In this document: positions 1 to 8,079 of the stretch, piece after piece
How the letters are laid out: each line of letters opens with the position of its first letter
Numbering within the stretch: the first letter of the stretch is position 1
NCBI GenBank assembly: GCA_021156245.1
Contig: JAJNBO010000010.1
Span: 1-15,230 of the forward strand
From: Ramlibacter sp.
GTDB lineage: Bacteria > Pseudomonadota > Gammaproteobacteria > Burkholderiales > Burkholderiaceae_C
Direction: 5' to 3'
Length of the DNA: 15,230 nucleotides
Notes under the pieces: generated by a model
Told to the model about the DNA's origin: nothing
Seen by the model: the letters and a program-made list of their open reading frames with translations, nothing else
Databases searched by the model: none
Position numbers and translations under genes: made by a program

Positions 1-1
1 C

Positions 2-355
2 GGGTTCATCTACCCGGGCGAGCGCCACCGCATCCCGCAATGGGTGATGCAGGACCTCCTGGACAAGATGGCCGCCGAGATCGCGCAGCCTCCGGCCCAC
101 GACCCGCACGTCTGCGCCGGCACGCTGCTCTCGCGCGAGCAGTACCTGCACGACGTGGAGCGGCTGGGCTACATCGATGGCCGGCTCACGCCCGTGAGCA
201 CCATGACGCCCGAAGACGTGGCGACGTGGACCGACGCGATCCCGGCGCGGCAGGCCGAGGCGCAGCCGGACACTGCCGTGGACGAGGAAGGGCAGGACGC
301 CCCGGTGCCGCGGCGCGCCGCCGGCTGGTCCGACTCGGGCACGCTCAACGCGTGA
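2..355 (+). CDS. C-terminal part of an unrecognised protein (5' end outside window)
   Basis: The frame is open from the left edge and ends in TGA at 353-355, giving 117 visible residues. The first residues (GFIYPGERHRIPQWVMQDLL) run without a break upstream of the in-frame GTG at 44 and ATG at 47. Because that stretch looks like real protein, I treat the gene as truncated by the window rather than starting at 44. The visible part is hydrophilic, with no membrane segment or signal peptide. It has a moderately conserved-looking first half (CAGTLLSREQYLHDVERLGYID) and a low-complexity, acidic then Ala/Arg-rich tail that is probably disordered. I do not recognise the family. The gene converges on the iron permease gene and the two stops overlap by 11 bp. 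That the frame is coding is fairly likely, from its amino-acid composition; the function is unknown. Confidence 0.6.
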   Translation, partial: GFIYPGERHRIPQWVMQDLLDKMAAEIAQPPAHDPHVCAGTLLSREQYLHDVERLGYIDGRLTPVSTMTPEDVATWTDAIPARQAEAQPDTAVDEEGQDAPVPRRAAGWSDSGTLNA

Positions 356-2270
356 CCGGAACCCGTCGACCGAGAAGGGCTCCGGCCACCACGAGCGCGA
401 TGACCACGCCCTGGGCGGCGAGGCCCTGCACGTTGGGATAGACGCCGAGCCATGGCAGGTCCATGAACCGTGCGGCGGGCGTGGAGGTCAGCCAGCCTGC
501 CTCCTGCAGCGCCGAGATCCCGTGGCCCACGAACACGATGGCCATCAGCACCAGCAAGGCCGACGTCGCCTTGAAGAACGGGCCGATCGGCAAGCGCACG
601 CTGTACTTCAGGATGACCCACGCCAGCACGGCGAGCAGCAGCGCGGCAGCGCCCATGCCCGCGAAGACCGGGTCGCGTCCGCCGGGTCCGGCCTGCGCGA
701 ACAGCGTTTCGTAGAAGAGGATCACCTCGAAGAGCTCGCGGTAGACGGCGAGGAACGAGATGCCCGCCATCGCCCAGAGCGTCCGCTTGCCCAGCGCCGT
801 GGTGACCTGGTCGCGGATGAATCCCTGCCAGGCTTGCGCGGTAGAGCGCCGATGCAGCCACAGCCCCACGTACAGCAGCATCGCCGCCGCGACGAGCGCG
901 GACACGCCTTCGGTGATCTCGCGGTTGGCGCCGCTGATCGTCAGCAGGTAGTTGGCCGCGAACCAGGTGGCCACGCCCAGGGCCACCGCCGCGATCCAGC
1001 CGACATGGATGTACGGCAGCGCATCGTTGCGCCCCGTCTTGCGCACGAAGGCCACGATGGCCGCCAGCACCAGGATTGCCTCCAGGCCTTCGCGCAGCAG
1101 GATCAGCAGCGCGCTGGTGAAGGCCGCGGCGGCCGACATGTCGCCGGCGCCGAGTTTCTCGTCCACCCGCGCCAGCAGGCCGCCAATCTCGTCGACGCGC
1201 TGGGCCACCGCCTCGACCGGCTTGGCGCCGTCGATGTCGGAACGCAAGGCCATCATTGCGTCCTCGACCTGCCGGCGCAGCGGTGCATCGACGTTGTCGA
1301 GGCCCGCCTCGACCAGTTCGAAGCCTTCGAGATAGGCCGTGATGGCGTGCTGCCTGGCGCCGGCGCGGTCACCCGCGCGGTACGAAGCCAGGGACTCCGC
1401 CAGCTTGGCCCGCGTGACGTCCAGCGGTGCGGGGGCCGCAGCGGCGATGGCGGAAGGCTGCGCGGTGAGGTAGCTGCGAACGGCGTCCAGGTCCGCCGAT
1501 TTCAGCTCGCCTGGCTGCTGCGTCACGAGCGCCCGGTAGGAGCCCAGTTCCTGCTTGCCCGTCCCCTGCTTCCACAGCGCCTCGCCCTTGCCCACCTGCT
1601 CCGGCGTCGCGCGCATGTTGCCCGCCAGGAAAGCAAGCGCCCAGCGATCGGCTTCCGACAGTTCCCCGAAGCCGCGCATGGGCGTGCCGCCGACGCCCAG
1701 GGTGATGGTGTTGTACAGCCCGAAGATGCTGCGCTGCTTCATCCGCGCTTCGTCGTGGAAGTTGCTGGGCGCGGGCTCCATGCCCTTGGACAAGGGCCCG
1801 TCGCCGCGGCCCTGCGCACCGTGGCAGGCCGCGCACTGCGCCTGGAACAGCGTGGCGGCTTTCGCGAGGTCCGGCGCCTGCTTCGGCGCCACCGCGACGC
1901 GGTAGCTGCGCACGACGGCCGCCGCGAGCCCCCGCGCCAGCGCGGAGATCTCCTCGCCGGGCGCCTTGTCGTCCACCCGCGCGACCAGCTGCTTGGCCTT
2001 GGCGATGAGCGATGGCTTGTCCACGTTGTCGGGCAGCTGTTCGAGCAGCACCACCGACTGCTTCGCGAACTCCCGCTGCTCCTGGTACTCCGGCTCGTCG
2101 AGAACCTTGCCGTCCTTCACGAACTCCGGATAGTCCACGCTCACGTAGTCCAGCATGTGGATGATGGTCTGCGCCTTCTCGTCGTGCGGGGCCGCGCGGA
2201 CCGACGAGGCGCCCATCGTGCAGCAGAGGATCAGGAACAGGAAGGGTCGCAGCAGGGCAGCAAGGTTCAT
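345..2270 (-). CDS. cytochrome c/FTR1 family iron permease
   Basis: A 641-residue inner-membrane iron permease. A signal peptide covers residues 1-26 (ending SVRA-A). The periplasmic region to about 380 contains a cytochrome c domain with the heme motif CAACH at 146-150 and a probable axial methionine in GTPMRGF (residues 195-201). A helical stretch with YLEGFELVEAGL (313-324), typical of the soluble part of FTR1/EfeU-linked proteins, follows. The C-terminal half (about 383-635) has roughly seven hydrophobic segments and carries both FTR1 signatures: REGLE (393-397) and RELFE (511-515). In this family these R-E-x-x-E motifs bind iron during ferroxidation-coupled transport. The fused heme domain could accept the electron released when Fe2+ is oxidised; that is inference from domain architecture. 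It is last in the iron operon, 24 bp after the second receptor gene. The ATG at 2270 is supported by the signal peptide, although no strong Shine-Dalgarno is visible. Confidence 0.93.
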   Translation of the reverse strand: MNLAALLRPFLFLILCCTMGASSVRAAPHDEKAQTIIHMLDYVSVDYPEFVKDGKVLDEPEYQEQREFAKQSVVLLEQLPDNVDKPSLIAKAKQLVARVDDKAPGEEISALARGLAAAVVRSYRVAVAPKQAPDLAKAATLFQAQCAACHGAQGRGDGPLSKGMEPAPSNFHDEARMKQRSIFGLYNTITLGVGGTPMRGFGELSEADRWALAFLAGNMRATPEQVGKGEALWKQGTGKQELGSYRALVTQQPGELKSADLDAVRSYLTAQPSAIAAAAPAPLDVTRAKLAESLASYRAGDRAGARQHAITAYLEGFELVEAGLDNVDAPLRRQVEDAMMALRSDIDGAKPVEAVAQRVDEIGGLLARVDEKLGAGDMSAAAAFTSALLILLREGLEAILVLAAIVAFVRKTGRNDALPYIHVGWIAAVALGVATWFAANYLLTISGANREITEGVSALVAAAMLLYVGLWLHRRSTAQAWQGFIRDQVTTALGKRTLWAMAGISFLAVYRELFEVILFYETLFAQAGPGGRDPVFAGMGAAALLLAVLAWVILKYSVRLPIGPFFKATSALLVLMAIVFVGHGISALQEAGWLTSTPAARFMDLPWLGVYPNVQGLAAQGVVIALVVAGALLGRRVPVTR

Positions 2271-2294
2271 GGAAGGGCGGTGGTGGTAGGTCGA

Positions 2295-4418
2295 TCAGAA
2301 CTGGTAGGTTGCCGACGCGACGATGTTGCGGCGGGCGCCGTACCAGCAATCGCCGCGGGAAAGGCAAGTACCCACGTACTCCCTGTCCGCGGCATTGTTG
2401 ATGTTCAGCGCATACCGCCAGCTCGACGTCTCGTAGGCGAGCATCAGGTCCACGAGGGTCACGGACGGTGTCTCGGGTGCCGGGCCGTCGCGGAACGCGC
2501 TCATGTAGCGCACGCCCGCGCCCGCGGAGAAACCGGGGAGCCCGGCGATGGCGAAACGATACTTGCCCCACACGGACGCCTGGTGTTTGGGCAACTGCTC
2601 CAGCGCGCGGTCCACGTCGGTGTAGTTGTAGTGGGAGGCGATCTCGAGCGCAGGAGTGATCCGCCCCTTGAGCTCGAGCTCGAGCCCCTTGTTCCGGGTG
2701 ATGCCGGCCTGCGTGATGCTCGTGCCGAGGTCGACGACGTTGTTCTTTTCCTTCAACGTGTAGAGGGCGGCGCTCCCGGCAAGATTGCCGCCCGCCGGCT
2801 CGTACTTCAAGCCGGCTTCGAACTGTTCGCCAAAGAGCGGGGTCAGGCGCTGCGGACGCCCGGCGACGGTTCGCGGCGCCTGCGGCAGGAAGGACTCGCT
2901 GTAGCTGAGGTAGGGAGACCAGCCGCCGGCGAACGCGTAGAGCAGCCCGAGGCGCCGTGTCGTCGCATACACCTTGTCGTCCGGTTCACTCTCCAGCGTC
3001 GCGACCGCGCGATCGCGCCGCAATCCGGCAATCACGATCCAGTTGCCGACGCGCAGTTGGTCCTGGAGGTACAGCGCCGCCTGGCGAACGCCGGAACGCG
3101 GCTGGTCGACCAGCGGCCCCGGTAGCACGTAGCCCTGGTAGACGGGATCGTAGACGTCGATGGGAGGCGCGGTCCCACCCAGATAGTCCGGTACGTCGAA
3201 GAACGACCGCACGTCCTTCGTGTAGTGCGCCGCATCGAGCCCTGCCAGCAGCTTGTGCTTCGCCGCGCCGGTCGTGAAGTCGATCTCGGCATGCTGGTCG
3301 GTTGCGAGCAACTTCGCAGTGGTTTCGGAGACGTCCACGTAGCGGCCGAGAACGCGCTTGTTGATCGGGTCACCCTGCCAGGAGACTGCGCCGGAGAAGG
3401 CGTCTCCATAGATGCTGTAGTAATCGACGCGGTTGTGCGAGTAGCGCACGTTCTGCCGCACCGCCACCTGGTCGTTGAAGCGGTGCTCGAACAACCACCC
3501 GATGCTCTTGCGGCCCGAGTCGTAGCGGTCGAACCCCGGCTCACCGATGAACCGGTTGGTCGGAATCTTGCCGTTCGGGTTCGGCAGCGACACGCCCTCC
3601 CACGGGAAGAACTGCGCCGTCGACCCGCTCTTGTCCTGCTGCCACAGGCCCTGCAGCGTGAGCGACGTCGCCGCGCTGGGCTGCCAGGTGAGCGAGGGCA
3701 TGAACAGGGCGCGGTCGTCGCTCACGTAGTCCACCTGGGTATCCGCCTTGCGGCCCACGGCGACGAGCCGGTACAGCCATTCGCCGTCGGCGCTCAGTGG
3801 CCCGGTCAGGTCGGCCCGCAGCTGCTTGCGGCCGTAGCTCCCGACCTGCACGCCCACTTCCCCCTGGAACTGCGCGCGCGGCCGCTTGCTGACCATGTTT
3901 ACGACGCCGCCGGTCGTGCTCTGGCCGAACAACATGGAGGATGGCCCGCGCAGCACTTCCACGCGTTCGAGCGTGAAGGGGTCGGCGCGCGTGTCGCTGG
4001 TGTACCAGTCGAACCGGCGGCGCAGGCCATCCTGGTAGATCTCCGGATAGCTGCCGCGGATCCGGACATTGTCGCTGCGCGAGTCGACACCGTATGCGTC
4101 GGAGCGTACACCCGCGGCGTAGTTCAGCGCCTCCTGCAGTCCCGTCGCGCCCTGGTCCGCCATCTGATCGCGGGTCACCACGGTGACGGACTGCGGAGTC
4201 AGGATGAGGGGTGTATCGGTCTTGGTGGCGGTCACGGCGTTGCGCGCCTTGTAGCCAATGACCGGCGACGTTGCGGTCTCGCGCTCGGACCCGGCCTTGA
4301 TGCGCACCTCCGGCAGCGTCGACACGGCGGCCGGCGGCGTTTGGGCCGTGGCGCTGAACGCGCCAAAGGCGGCCAGCAATGGCAAAGGCAGCCGCCGCGC
4401 GGCTCGTGGTCGGGACAT
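2295..4418 (-). CDS. TonB-dependent siderophore receptor (FhuA/FoxA-like)
   Basis: A 707-residue outer-membrane gated channel that imports a ferric siderophore using TonB energy. I chose the ATG at 4418 rather than the in-frame TTG at 4442. GAGGAGAG lies at 4431-4424, five bases upstream of the ATG, and this start gives a clean signal peptide (about residues 1-25, ending ATA-Q). A likely TonB box is near 33-42 (STLPEVRIKA). The plug domain spans about 60-180 and includes TPQSVTVVTRDQM, the RGSYPEIYQDG loop and VEVLRGPSSMLFGQ. The rest is beta-barrel, ending in the aromatic YQF expected for BAM-dependent insertion. A cysteine pair (C685, C691) near the last strands is a feature I recall from FhuA-type hydroxamate siderophore receptors. 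There is no STN signalling domain before the plug, so no FecA-type surface signalling is expected. The ligand is unknown; a hydroxamate is a reasonable guess. Confidence 0.93.
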   Translation of the reverse strand: MSRPRAARRLPLPLLAAFGAFSATAQTPPAAVSTLPEVRIKAGSERETATSPVIGYKARNAVTATKTDTPLILTPQSVTVVTRDQMADQGATGLQEALNYAAGVRSDAYGVDSRSDNVRIRGSYPEIYQDGLRRRFDWYTSDTRADPFTLERVEVLRGPSSMLFGQSTTGGVVNMVSKRPRAQFQGEVGVQVGSYGRKQLRADLTGPLSADGEWLYRLVAVGRKADTQVDYVSDDRALFMPSLTWQPSAATSLTLQGLWQQDKSGSTAQFFPWEGVSLPNPNGKIPTNRFIGEPGFDRYDSGRKSIGWLFEHRFNDQVAVRQNVRYSHNRVDYYSIYGDAFSGAVSWQGDPINKRVLGRYVDVSETTAKLLATDQHAEIDFTTGAAKHKLLAGLDAAHYTKDVRSFFDVPDYLGGTAPPIDVYDPVYQGYVLPGPLVDQPRSGVRQAALYLQDQLRVGNWIVIAGLRRDRAVATLESEPDDKVYATTRRLGLLYAFAGGWSPYLSYSESFLPQAPRTVAGRPQRLTPLFGEQFEAGLKYEPAGGNLAGSAALYTLKEKNNVVDLGTSITQAGITRNKGLELELKGRITPALEIASHYNYTDVDRALEQLPKHQASVWGKYRFAIAGLPGFSAGAGVRYMSAFRDGPAPETPSVTLVDLMLAYETSSWRYALNINNAADREYVGTCLSRGDCWYGARRNIVASATYQF

Positions 4419-4423
4419 GGAAA

Positions 4424-4431
4424 CTCTCCTC
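4424..4431 (-). promoter_or_regulatory. Shine-Dalgarno that fixes the start of the second receptor
   Basis: On the minus strand this reads GAGGAGAG, ending five bases before ATG 4418. It decides between that ATG and the upstream TTG at 4442: the TTG reading would place the Shine-Dalgarno inside the coding sequence. Confidence 0.75.
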
Positions 4432-4441
4432 GTTGCATGCA

Positions 4442-4460
4442 AGTGAAATGCGATTTCGCT
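4442..4460. repeat. imperfect inverted repeat upstream of the second receptor gene, possible operator
   Basis: The 19-bp sequence AGTGAAATGCGATTTCGCT has matching half-sites, with a perfect GAAAT-GCG-ATTTC core. It overlaps a perfect 10-bp palindrome, TTGCATGCAA (4433-4442). Both lie in the 97-bp gap between the 61-residue membrane protein and the second receptor, 24 to 42 bases before its ATG. The repeat resembles a Fur box only weakly (TGA in the left half), so it could be a degenerate Fur site, a site for another regulator, or chance. I see no convincing -35/-10 pair here, so an internal promoter is not established. Confidence 0.3.
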
Positions 4461-4515
4461 GGCTGCACCGGGAGAGGTGTTGCTTGCATCCGGACCGGCT
4501 CGCGGTTCGAAGGAA

Positions 4516-4701
4516 TCAGGATCGCGGCGAGCGCCGCAGCGGCAGGGCGTACCAGCCCATCACGGCCACGGGCACGCCCAGGCCGATCCAGGACCAGACG
4601 TCGCCCCAGCCGTCGGACACGAGCGCGGTGAGCAGCCCGCTGAGGGTCAGCACGCCGAGCACGGTGGGCGCAGTCCACATCCGGCGGGCTTCGGGGCTCA
4701 T
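4516..4701 (-). CDS. small two-helix inner-membrane protein coupled to the PepSY gene
   Basis: A 61-residue protein. Its ATG (4701-4699) overlaps the TGA of the PepSY gene in the arrangement ATGA at 4701-4698, which is strong support for translation by termination-reinitiation. It has a short positively charged N-terminus (EARRMW), a hydrophobic segment at about 10-28 (APTVLGVLTLSGLLTALVS), a short Gly/Trp/Asp loop (DGWGDVWSW), a second hydrophobic segment at about 38-54, and an Arg-rich tail (RRSPRS). By the positive-inside rule both ends would face the cytoplasm. I do not recognise a named family with certainty, though tiny membrane proteins often follow PepSY iron-reductase genes. A role as a subunit or stabiliser of the PepSY protein is inferred from the coupling. 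Confidence 0.8.
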   Translation of the reverse strand: MSPEARRMWTAPTVLGVLTLSGLLTALVSDGWGDVWSWIGLGVPVAVMGWYALPLRRSPRS

Positions 4702-5846
4702 TGCCCGGTCTCCGGCAGGATGACGCCCGCTTCGGACGGCAGCGATTGCGGCTGCCGGCGGCGCAGCCACAGGTACAGGCCGCTGCCGAGGACGATGATG
4801 GTTGCGATGTCCAGCACGGCCCAGAGGATCTGCATCGGCATGCCGGCGTAGTCGCCGAAGTGCAGCGGCTGCGACACCAGCAAGGCGGTCAGGTACCAGG
4901 GCAGCTCCGGCGCGGCCGTCACCTGCGCGGTGCGCGCGTCCACCAGCACCGGCCGCGGCAGCTTGGACGTGAGCGGCGTCTCGCCCTTCAGGAAGAAGGT
5001 GGTGTGGTGCGGGCTGGAGAAGGCGGTGCCCGGATAGGCGACGAACGAGAGCTTCGTGCCCGGGGCAGCAGCCAGCGCGGCGTCGTAGGACTTCTGCACC
5101 GAGGCGCGTTCCGCCACCGGCACCAGCGGCTTGCCCTGGTACGGCTGCAGCAGCGCCGTGAGCTGGTCGTGCTGCCAGTACTTGATCAGCAGGTCCGCCC
5201 AGGTGTTGATCATGCCGGTGGCGCCGACGACGAACACCCAGGTGAGCGTGACGATGCCCAGCAGGTTGTGCAGGTCCAGCCAGCGCACGCGGGTGGAACG
5301 CTCCCTGCGCACTTCCCCGAACGCGAGCTTGCGCGTGAAGGGCGCATAGAGCACCACGCCGGACACCACCGCGACCAGCAGCAGCAGGCCCATGAGCCCC
5401 AGGAACAGCTTGCCCGCCAGGCCCGCGAACAGGTCCACGTGCAGCTTGAACATCACCCACATGAAGCCTTCGTCGAAGCGGGGCTGCGCGAGCACCTCGC
5501 CGGTGCGCGCGTCCACCGCCACCGAGCGGAAATCGTCGGTGGGATCGGGGGTCGGCGTAAGCGTGACGAACCAGATGTCGGGGTTGTCCTCGTCGGGCGA
5601 CGAGAACTGCACCACGCGGTCGGGGTGGCGCGCCTTGGCCACTTCGAGCACGCGGTCCAGGCTCACGTGCGGCGTGCCCTTGGGCATCGGCGGCGCCTCG
5701 ACTTCGGTGCCGAGCAGGTGGCCGATCTCGTGGTGGAAGATCAGCGGCAGGCCCGTCAGGCACAGCAGCAGCATGAAGACCGTGCAGACCAGACTGCTCC
5801 ACTTGTGCAGCCAGGTCCAGGTGCGAATCGCGCGGGCAGTCAGCAT
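4698..5846 (-). CDS. PepSY domain inner-membrane protein, probable siderophore-iron reductase (FoxB/FegB type)
   Basis: A 382-residue protein of the PepSY-associated transmembrane family. There are four predicted membrane helices at about 15-37, 143-167, 195-214 and 339-361, with two periplasmic PepSY-like segments between them (about 58-125, including VAVDARTGEVLAQ, and about 245-310, including VLVDARTAQVT). Histidines in or beside the helices (H14, H38/H39 in FHHEIGH, H136 in KLHVDL, H193 in DLHNLLG, H329 in PLHFGDYAG) match the pattern expected of heme or metal ligands. Family members such as FoxB of Pseudomonas and FegB of Bradyrhizobium sit beside siderophore receptors, and FoxB has been linked to reductive iron release. 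The start is supported by GAGGA (5859-5855) eight bases before the ATG, overlapping the stop of the upstream receptor gene. The intergenic gap is only 10 bp, so the genes are surely co-transcribed. Confidence 0.9.
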   Translation of the reverse strand: MLTARAIRTWTWLHKWSSLVCTVFMLLLCLTGLPLIFHHEIGHLLGTEVEAPPMPKGTPHVSLDRVLEVAKARHPDRVVQFSSPDEDNPDIWFVTLTPTPDPTDDFRSVAVDARTGEVLAQPRFDEGFMWVMFKLHVDLFAGLAGKLFLGLMGLLLLVAVVSGVVLYAPFTRKLAFGEVRRERSTRVRWLDLHNLLGIVTLTWVFVVGATGMINTWADLLIKYWQHDQLTALLQPYQGKPLVPVAERASVQKSYDAALAAAPGTKLSFVAYPGTAFSSPHHTTFFLKGETPLTSKLPRPVLVDARTAQVTAAPELPWYLTALLVSQPLHFGDYAGMPMQILWAVLDIATIIVLGSGLYLWLRRRQPQSLPSEAGVILPETGQ

Positions 5847-5856
5847 GTGGACGTCC

Positions 5857-7998
5857 TCAGAAGTCGACGCTGGCGCTCAGGGTGAAGGTGCGCGGGCCGC
5901 CGACCACCAGGTAGCCGGCGCCGGGGAACCCGCCCGAAGACGACCAGTAGTTGCGGTCGGCGACGTTGTCGACCCGTGCGCGCAGGGTGACGAGGCGGCC
6001 CGCTACCTCGGTCAGGTAGCGCGCGCCCACGTCGACGCGCGTCCAGCCCGCCACCTTCAACGTGTTTGCACCGTCCGCGTAGGTGCTTCCGGTCTGCGCC
6101 ACGCGCGTGTCCAGCGTGAGCCCCCGCACGCCCGGCACGTCCCAATCGACGCCCACTGTCGTTTGCAGGTTCGGCACCCCGATGACGCGCTTGCCATCGG
6201 TGAGGGCGGAGCCGGTGCTGCGCTGCTTGGCTTGCAGCCAGGTCACGCCGCCGAGCAGGCGCAGGCCTCGGGTGGGCTCGCCGAACACCGTGAGTTCGAC
6301 TCCGTCGTGCCGGTCGCTGCCTGCCGCGCTGAACACACCTGCGGCATTGACGAAGGCGTGCGGCCGGGTCGTGCTGAACAAGGCTCCAGCCGCCCCGAAC
6401 GTACCGGAGTCGTACTTCACGCCGATCTCCTTCTGCTTGGAGACGTAGGGCGCAAGCTGTTGGCCTTGGTTCACGGTGCCTGCCGGCGCGGTATTGCCCT
6501 GGGTCAGACCTTCGATGTAGTTGGCGTAGAACGAGAGCTGCTTGCTCGCTCGCCACACCGCGCCCACTGCAGGGCTGACGCGGCTCTTCTCGTAAGGCAC
6601 GCCGAAGCTCGTGATCTCCAGCTTCTGGTGACGCGCGCCCAAGGTCACGAGCAGGCGATCGCCGAACATCGACAACGTGTCTCCCAACGCGAAACTGGCC
6701 AGCCGGATGTCACCGGTGCGCGCCAGCGCGGGCATCGGTCCGATCACCGGCGCCGGAACGAAGACGGGGTCGTACAGGTTGGTCGGGCTGCCGAAGGCCC
6801 CGAAGGTGAAGGCCGTGTCCGTCTTGCCGCGGAACCAGCTGGCGGCGCCCACCACCTCGTGGCCGATGCTGCCGGTGCGCGCCTTCCAGCGCAGGCCCAG
6901 CTCGCCGGTGTCGATGCTGTCTTCACGATCGTTGTCGAAGCGGAAGAAGTTGGCCGCGCCGGTGTCGGCGTTGTCCACCGACAGCACGGCCAGCGAGTTC
7001 GCTTCCTTGCTGCCACGGTGACCATAGGCGGCCCACCCCGTGAGCGCGGAGGTGATGTCCCATTCGCCGCGGACCGTGCCGAATACGTCACGCTCGTTGG
7101 AGAAGGTCCAGGGCTGGGCAAAATTGCGCGATGCATCTGGCGCCGTCGGCACGCGGGTGATGGCGCCGAGCTGCACGTTCGGACGGGTGCCATCGAGCTG
7201 ATGGTCCTGGTAGCCGACATCGGCGGACAGGCGCACGTCGCGGCTGCGCCAGTCAAGGCCGACGGAGAGCAGGCCGAGCTTGGCCTTTTCGTCATCGACC
7301 GCCGTGCCACCGTCGCGGTAGGCAGCATTCACGCGGATGCCGGTGGAACTGTCCGGACCAAATCGGCGGGCGACGTCCGCCGATACCGTACCCTGCCCCC
7401 CGCTGCTCACGCCGAAAGTGACCCGGTTGAGCGGCTCGTTCGGTGCTCGCTTGGGCAGCAGGTTGATGGTGCCGCCAAGGCCGCCGCCGCCGGGCGTGGC
7501 TCCACTGAGGAACGCGGACGCGCCGCGCAGGATTTCCACGCGCTCGAACAGTTCGGCCGCGATGTACTGGCGCGGCAGCAAGCTGTACAGGCCGTTGTAG
7601 GCAATGTCGTCCGAGCTCAGGACGAAGCCGCGGATGAAGAAGGACTCCTGGAAGTTGCCGAAGCCGCGAGCGATGCGGACACCTGGGTCATTCAGCAGCA
7701 CCTCGCCGACGCTGCGCGCCTGCCGGTCCTGGATCAACTCGTTGGTGTAGCTGGTGATGGAGAACGGCGTCTCCATGTTGTCGCGCGTGCCCAGGATGCC
7801 GGCGCGGCCGCCGCGCGCCACCTGGCCGCCGGGATACGCCGGCGCGAGGCCCTGGGCGGAGGCGTCAGCGCTTGCATTGACGGTGACGGTGGACAGCGTC
7901 TTGCCGCTTTCGGCCGCAGCGGGCGCCGCCTGCGCCCAAGCCCCCGAAACGTGGAAAGCGAGGCTGGCGGCGAGCGCCACCGGGGTCAGCTGGTTCAT
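5857..7998 (-). CDS. TonB-dependent siderophore receptor, first gene of the iron operon
   Basis: A 713-residue outer-membrane receptor. The frame stays open upstream to 8430, but the ATG at 7998 is chosen because it gives a signal peptide (about 1-22, ending AWA-Q). The extension would run through the promoter and back over the divergent gene. A TonB-box-like segment is LSTVTVNA (35-42). The plug spans about 70-185 and contains the FIRGFVLSSDDIAYNGLY region and VEILRGASAFLSG (154-166). Next comes an unusual glycine-rich TPGGGGLGGTINLL, where most family members have a shorter G-G-x-I-N turn. The remainder is a barrel ending in SVDF. The STN domain is absent. It heads the operon, followed 10 bp later by the PepSY protein, the same order as foxA-foxB and fegA-fegB. 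The ligand cannot be told from sequence. A Fur-type site lies 65-80 bp upstream. Confidence 0.93.
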   Translation of the reverse strand: MNQLTPVALAASLAFHVSGAWAQAAPAAAESGKTLSTVTVNASADASAQGLAPAYPGGQVARGGRAGILGTRDNMETPFSITSYTNELIQDRQARSVGEVLLNDPGVRIARGFGNFQESFFIRGFVLSSDDIAYNGLYSLLPRQYIAAELFERVEILRGASAFLSGATPGGGGLGGTINLLPKRAPNEPLNRVTFGVSSGGQGTVSADVARRFGPDSSTGIRVNAAYRDGGTAVDDEKAKLGLLSVGLDWRSRDVRLSADVGYQDHQLDGTRPNVQLGAITRVPTAPDASRNFAQPWTFSNERDVFGTVRGEWDITSALTGWAAYGHRGSKEANSLAVLSVDNADTGAANFFRFDNDREDSIDTGELGLRWKARTGSIGHEVVGAASWFRGKTDTAFTFGAFGSPTNLYDPVFVPAPVIGPMPALARTGDIRLASFALGDTLSMFGDRLLVTLGARHQKLEITSFGVPYEKSRVSPAVGAVWRASKQLSFYANYIEGLTQGNTAPAGTVNQGQQLAPYVSKQKEIGVKYDSGTFGAAGALFSTTRPHAFVNAAGVFSAAGSDRHDGVELTVFGEPTRGLRLLGGVTWLQAKQRSTGSALTDGKRVIGVPNLQTTVGVDWDVPGVRGLTLDTRVAQTGSTYADGANTLKVAGWTRVDVGARYLTEVAGRLVTLRARVDNVADRNYWSSSGGFPGAGYLVVGGPRTFTLSASVDF

Positions 7999-8046
7999 GT
8001 CTTCGTTGTTCTGCGAAGTCGGCTGGCTGGGGATCTGGCTGGCCGG

Positions 8047-8075
8047 TTGAGTCGAATTGTAATGCGAATTATTCT
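8047..8075 (+). promoter_or_regulatory. possible divergent promoter for the NUDIX gene
   Basis: On the plus strand TTGAGT (8047-8052) and TATTCT (8070-8075) are separated by 17 bp, each matching four of six consensus bases. The -10 falls in the same Fur box. The match is modest, and AT-rich islands give such hits easily, so this is tentative. Confidence 0.35.
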
Positions 8076-8079
8076 CAGT
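8061..8079. promoter_or_regulatory. predicted Fur box between the iron operon and the NUDIX gene
   Basis: The core 8063-8077 reads TGAGAAT-A-ATTCGCA on the minus strand, a 7-1-7 inverted repeat with six of seven arm positions matching. This fits the accepted Fur consensus TGATAAT-N-ATTATCA well, and the local AT-rich block stands out in very GC-rich DNA. It overlaps the -10 elements of both predicted divergent promoters, so iron-bound Fur would block the receptor operon and perhaps the NUDIX gene. The site is read directly from the sequence; binding is inference from family knowledge. Confidence 0.75.

Noticed and set aside
522..3125. Long plus-strand open frame antisense to the permease and the second receptor
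   Set aside because: It is rich in Arg, His, Gln and Gly with no domain or motif, runs across two well-supported minus-strand genes and their junction, and is a typical high-GC shadow.
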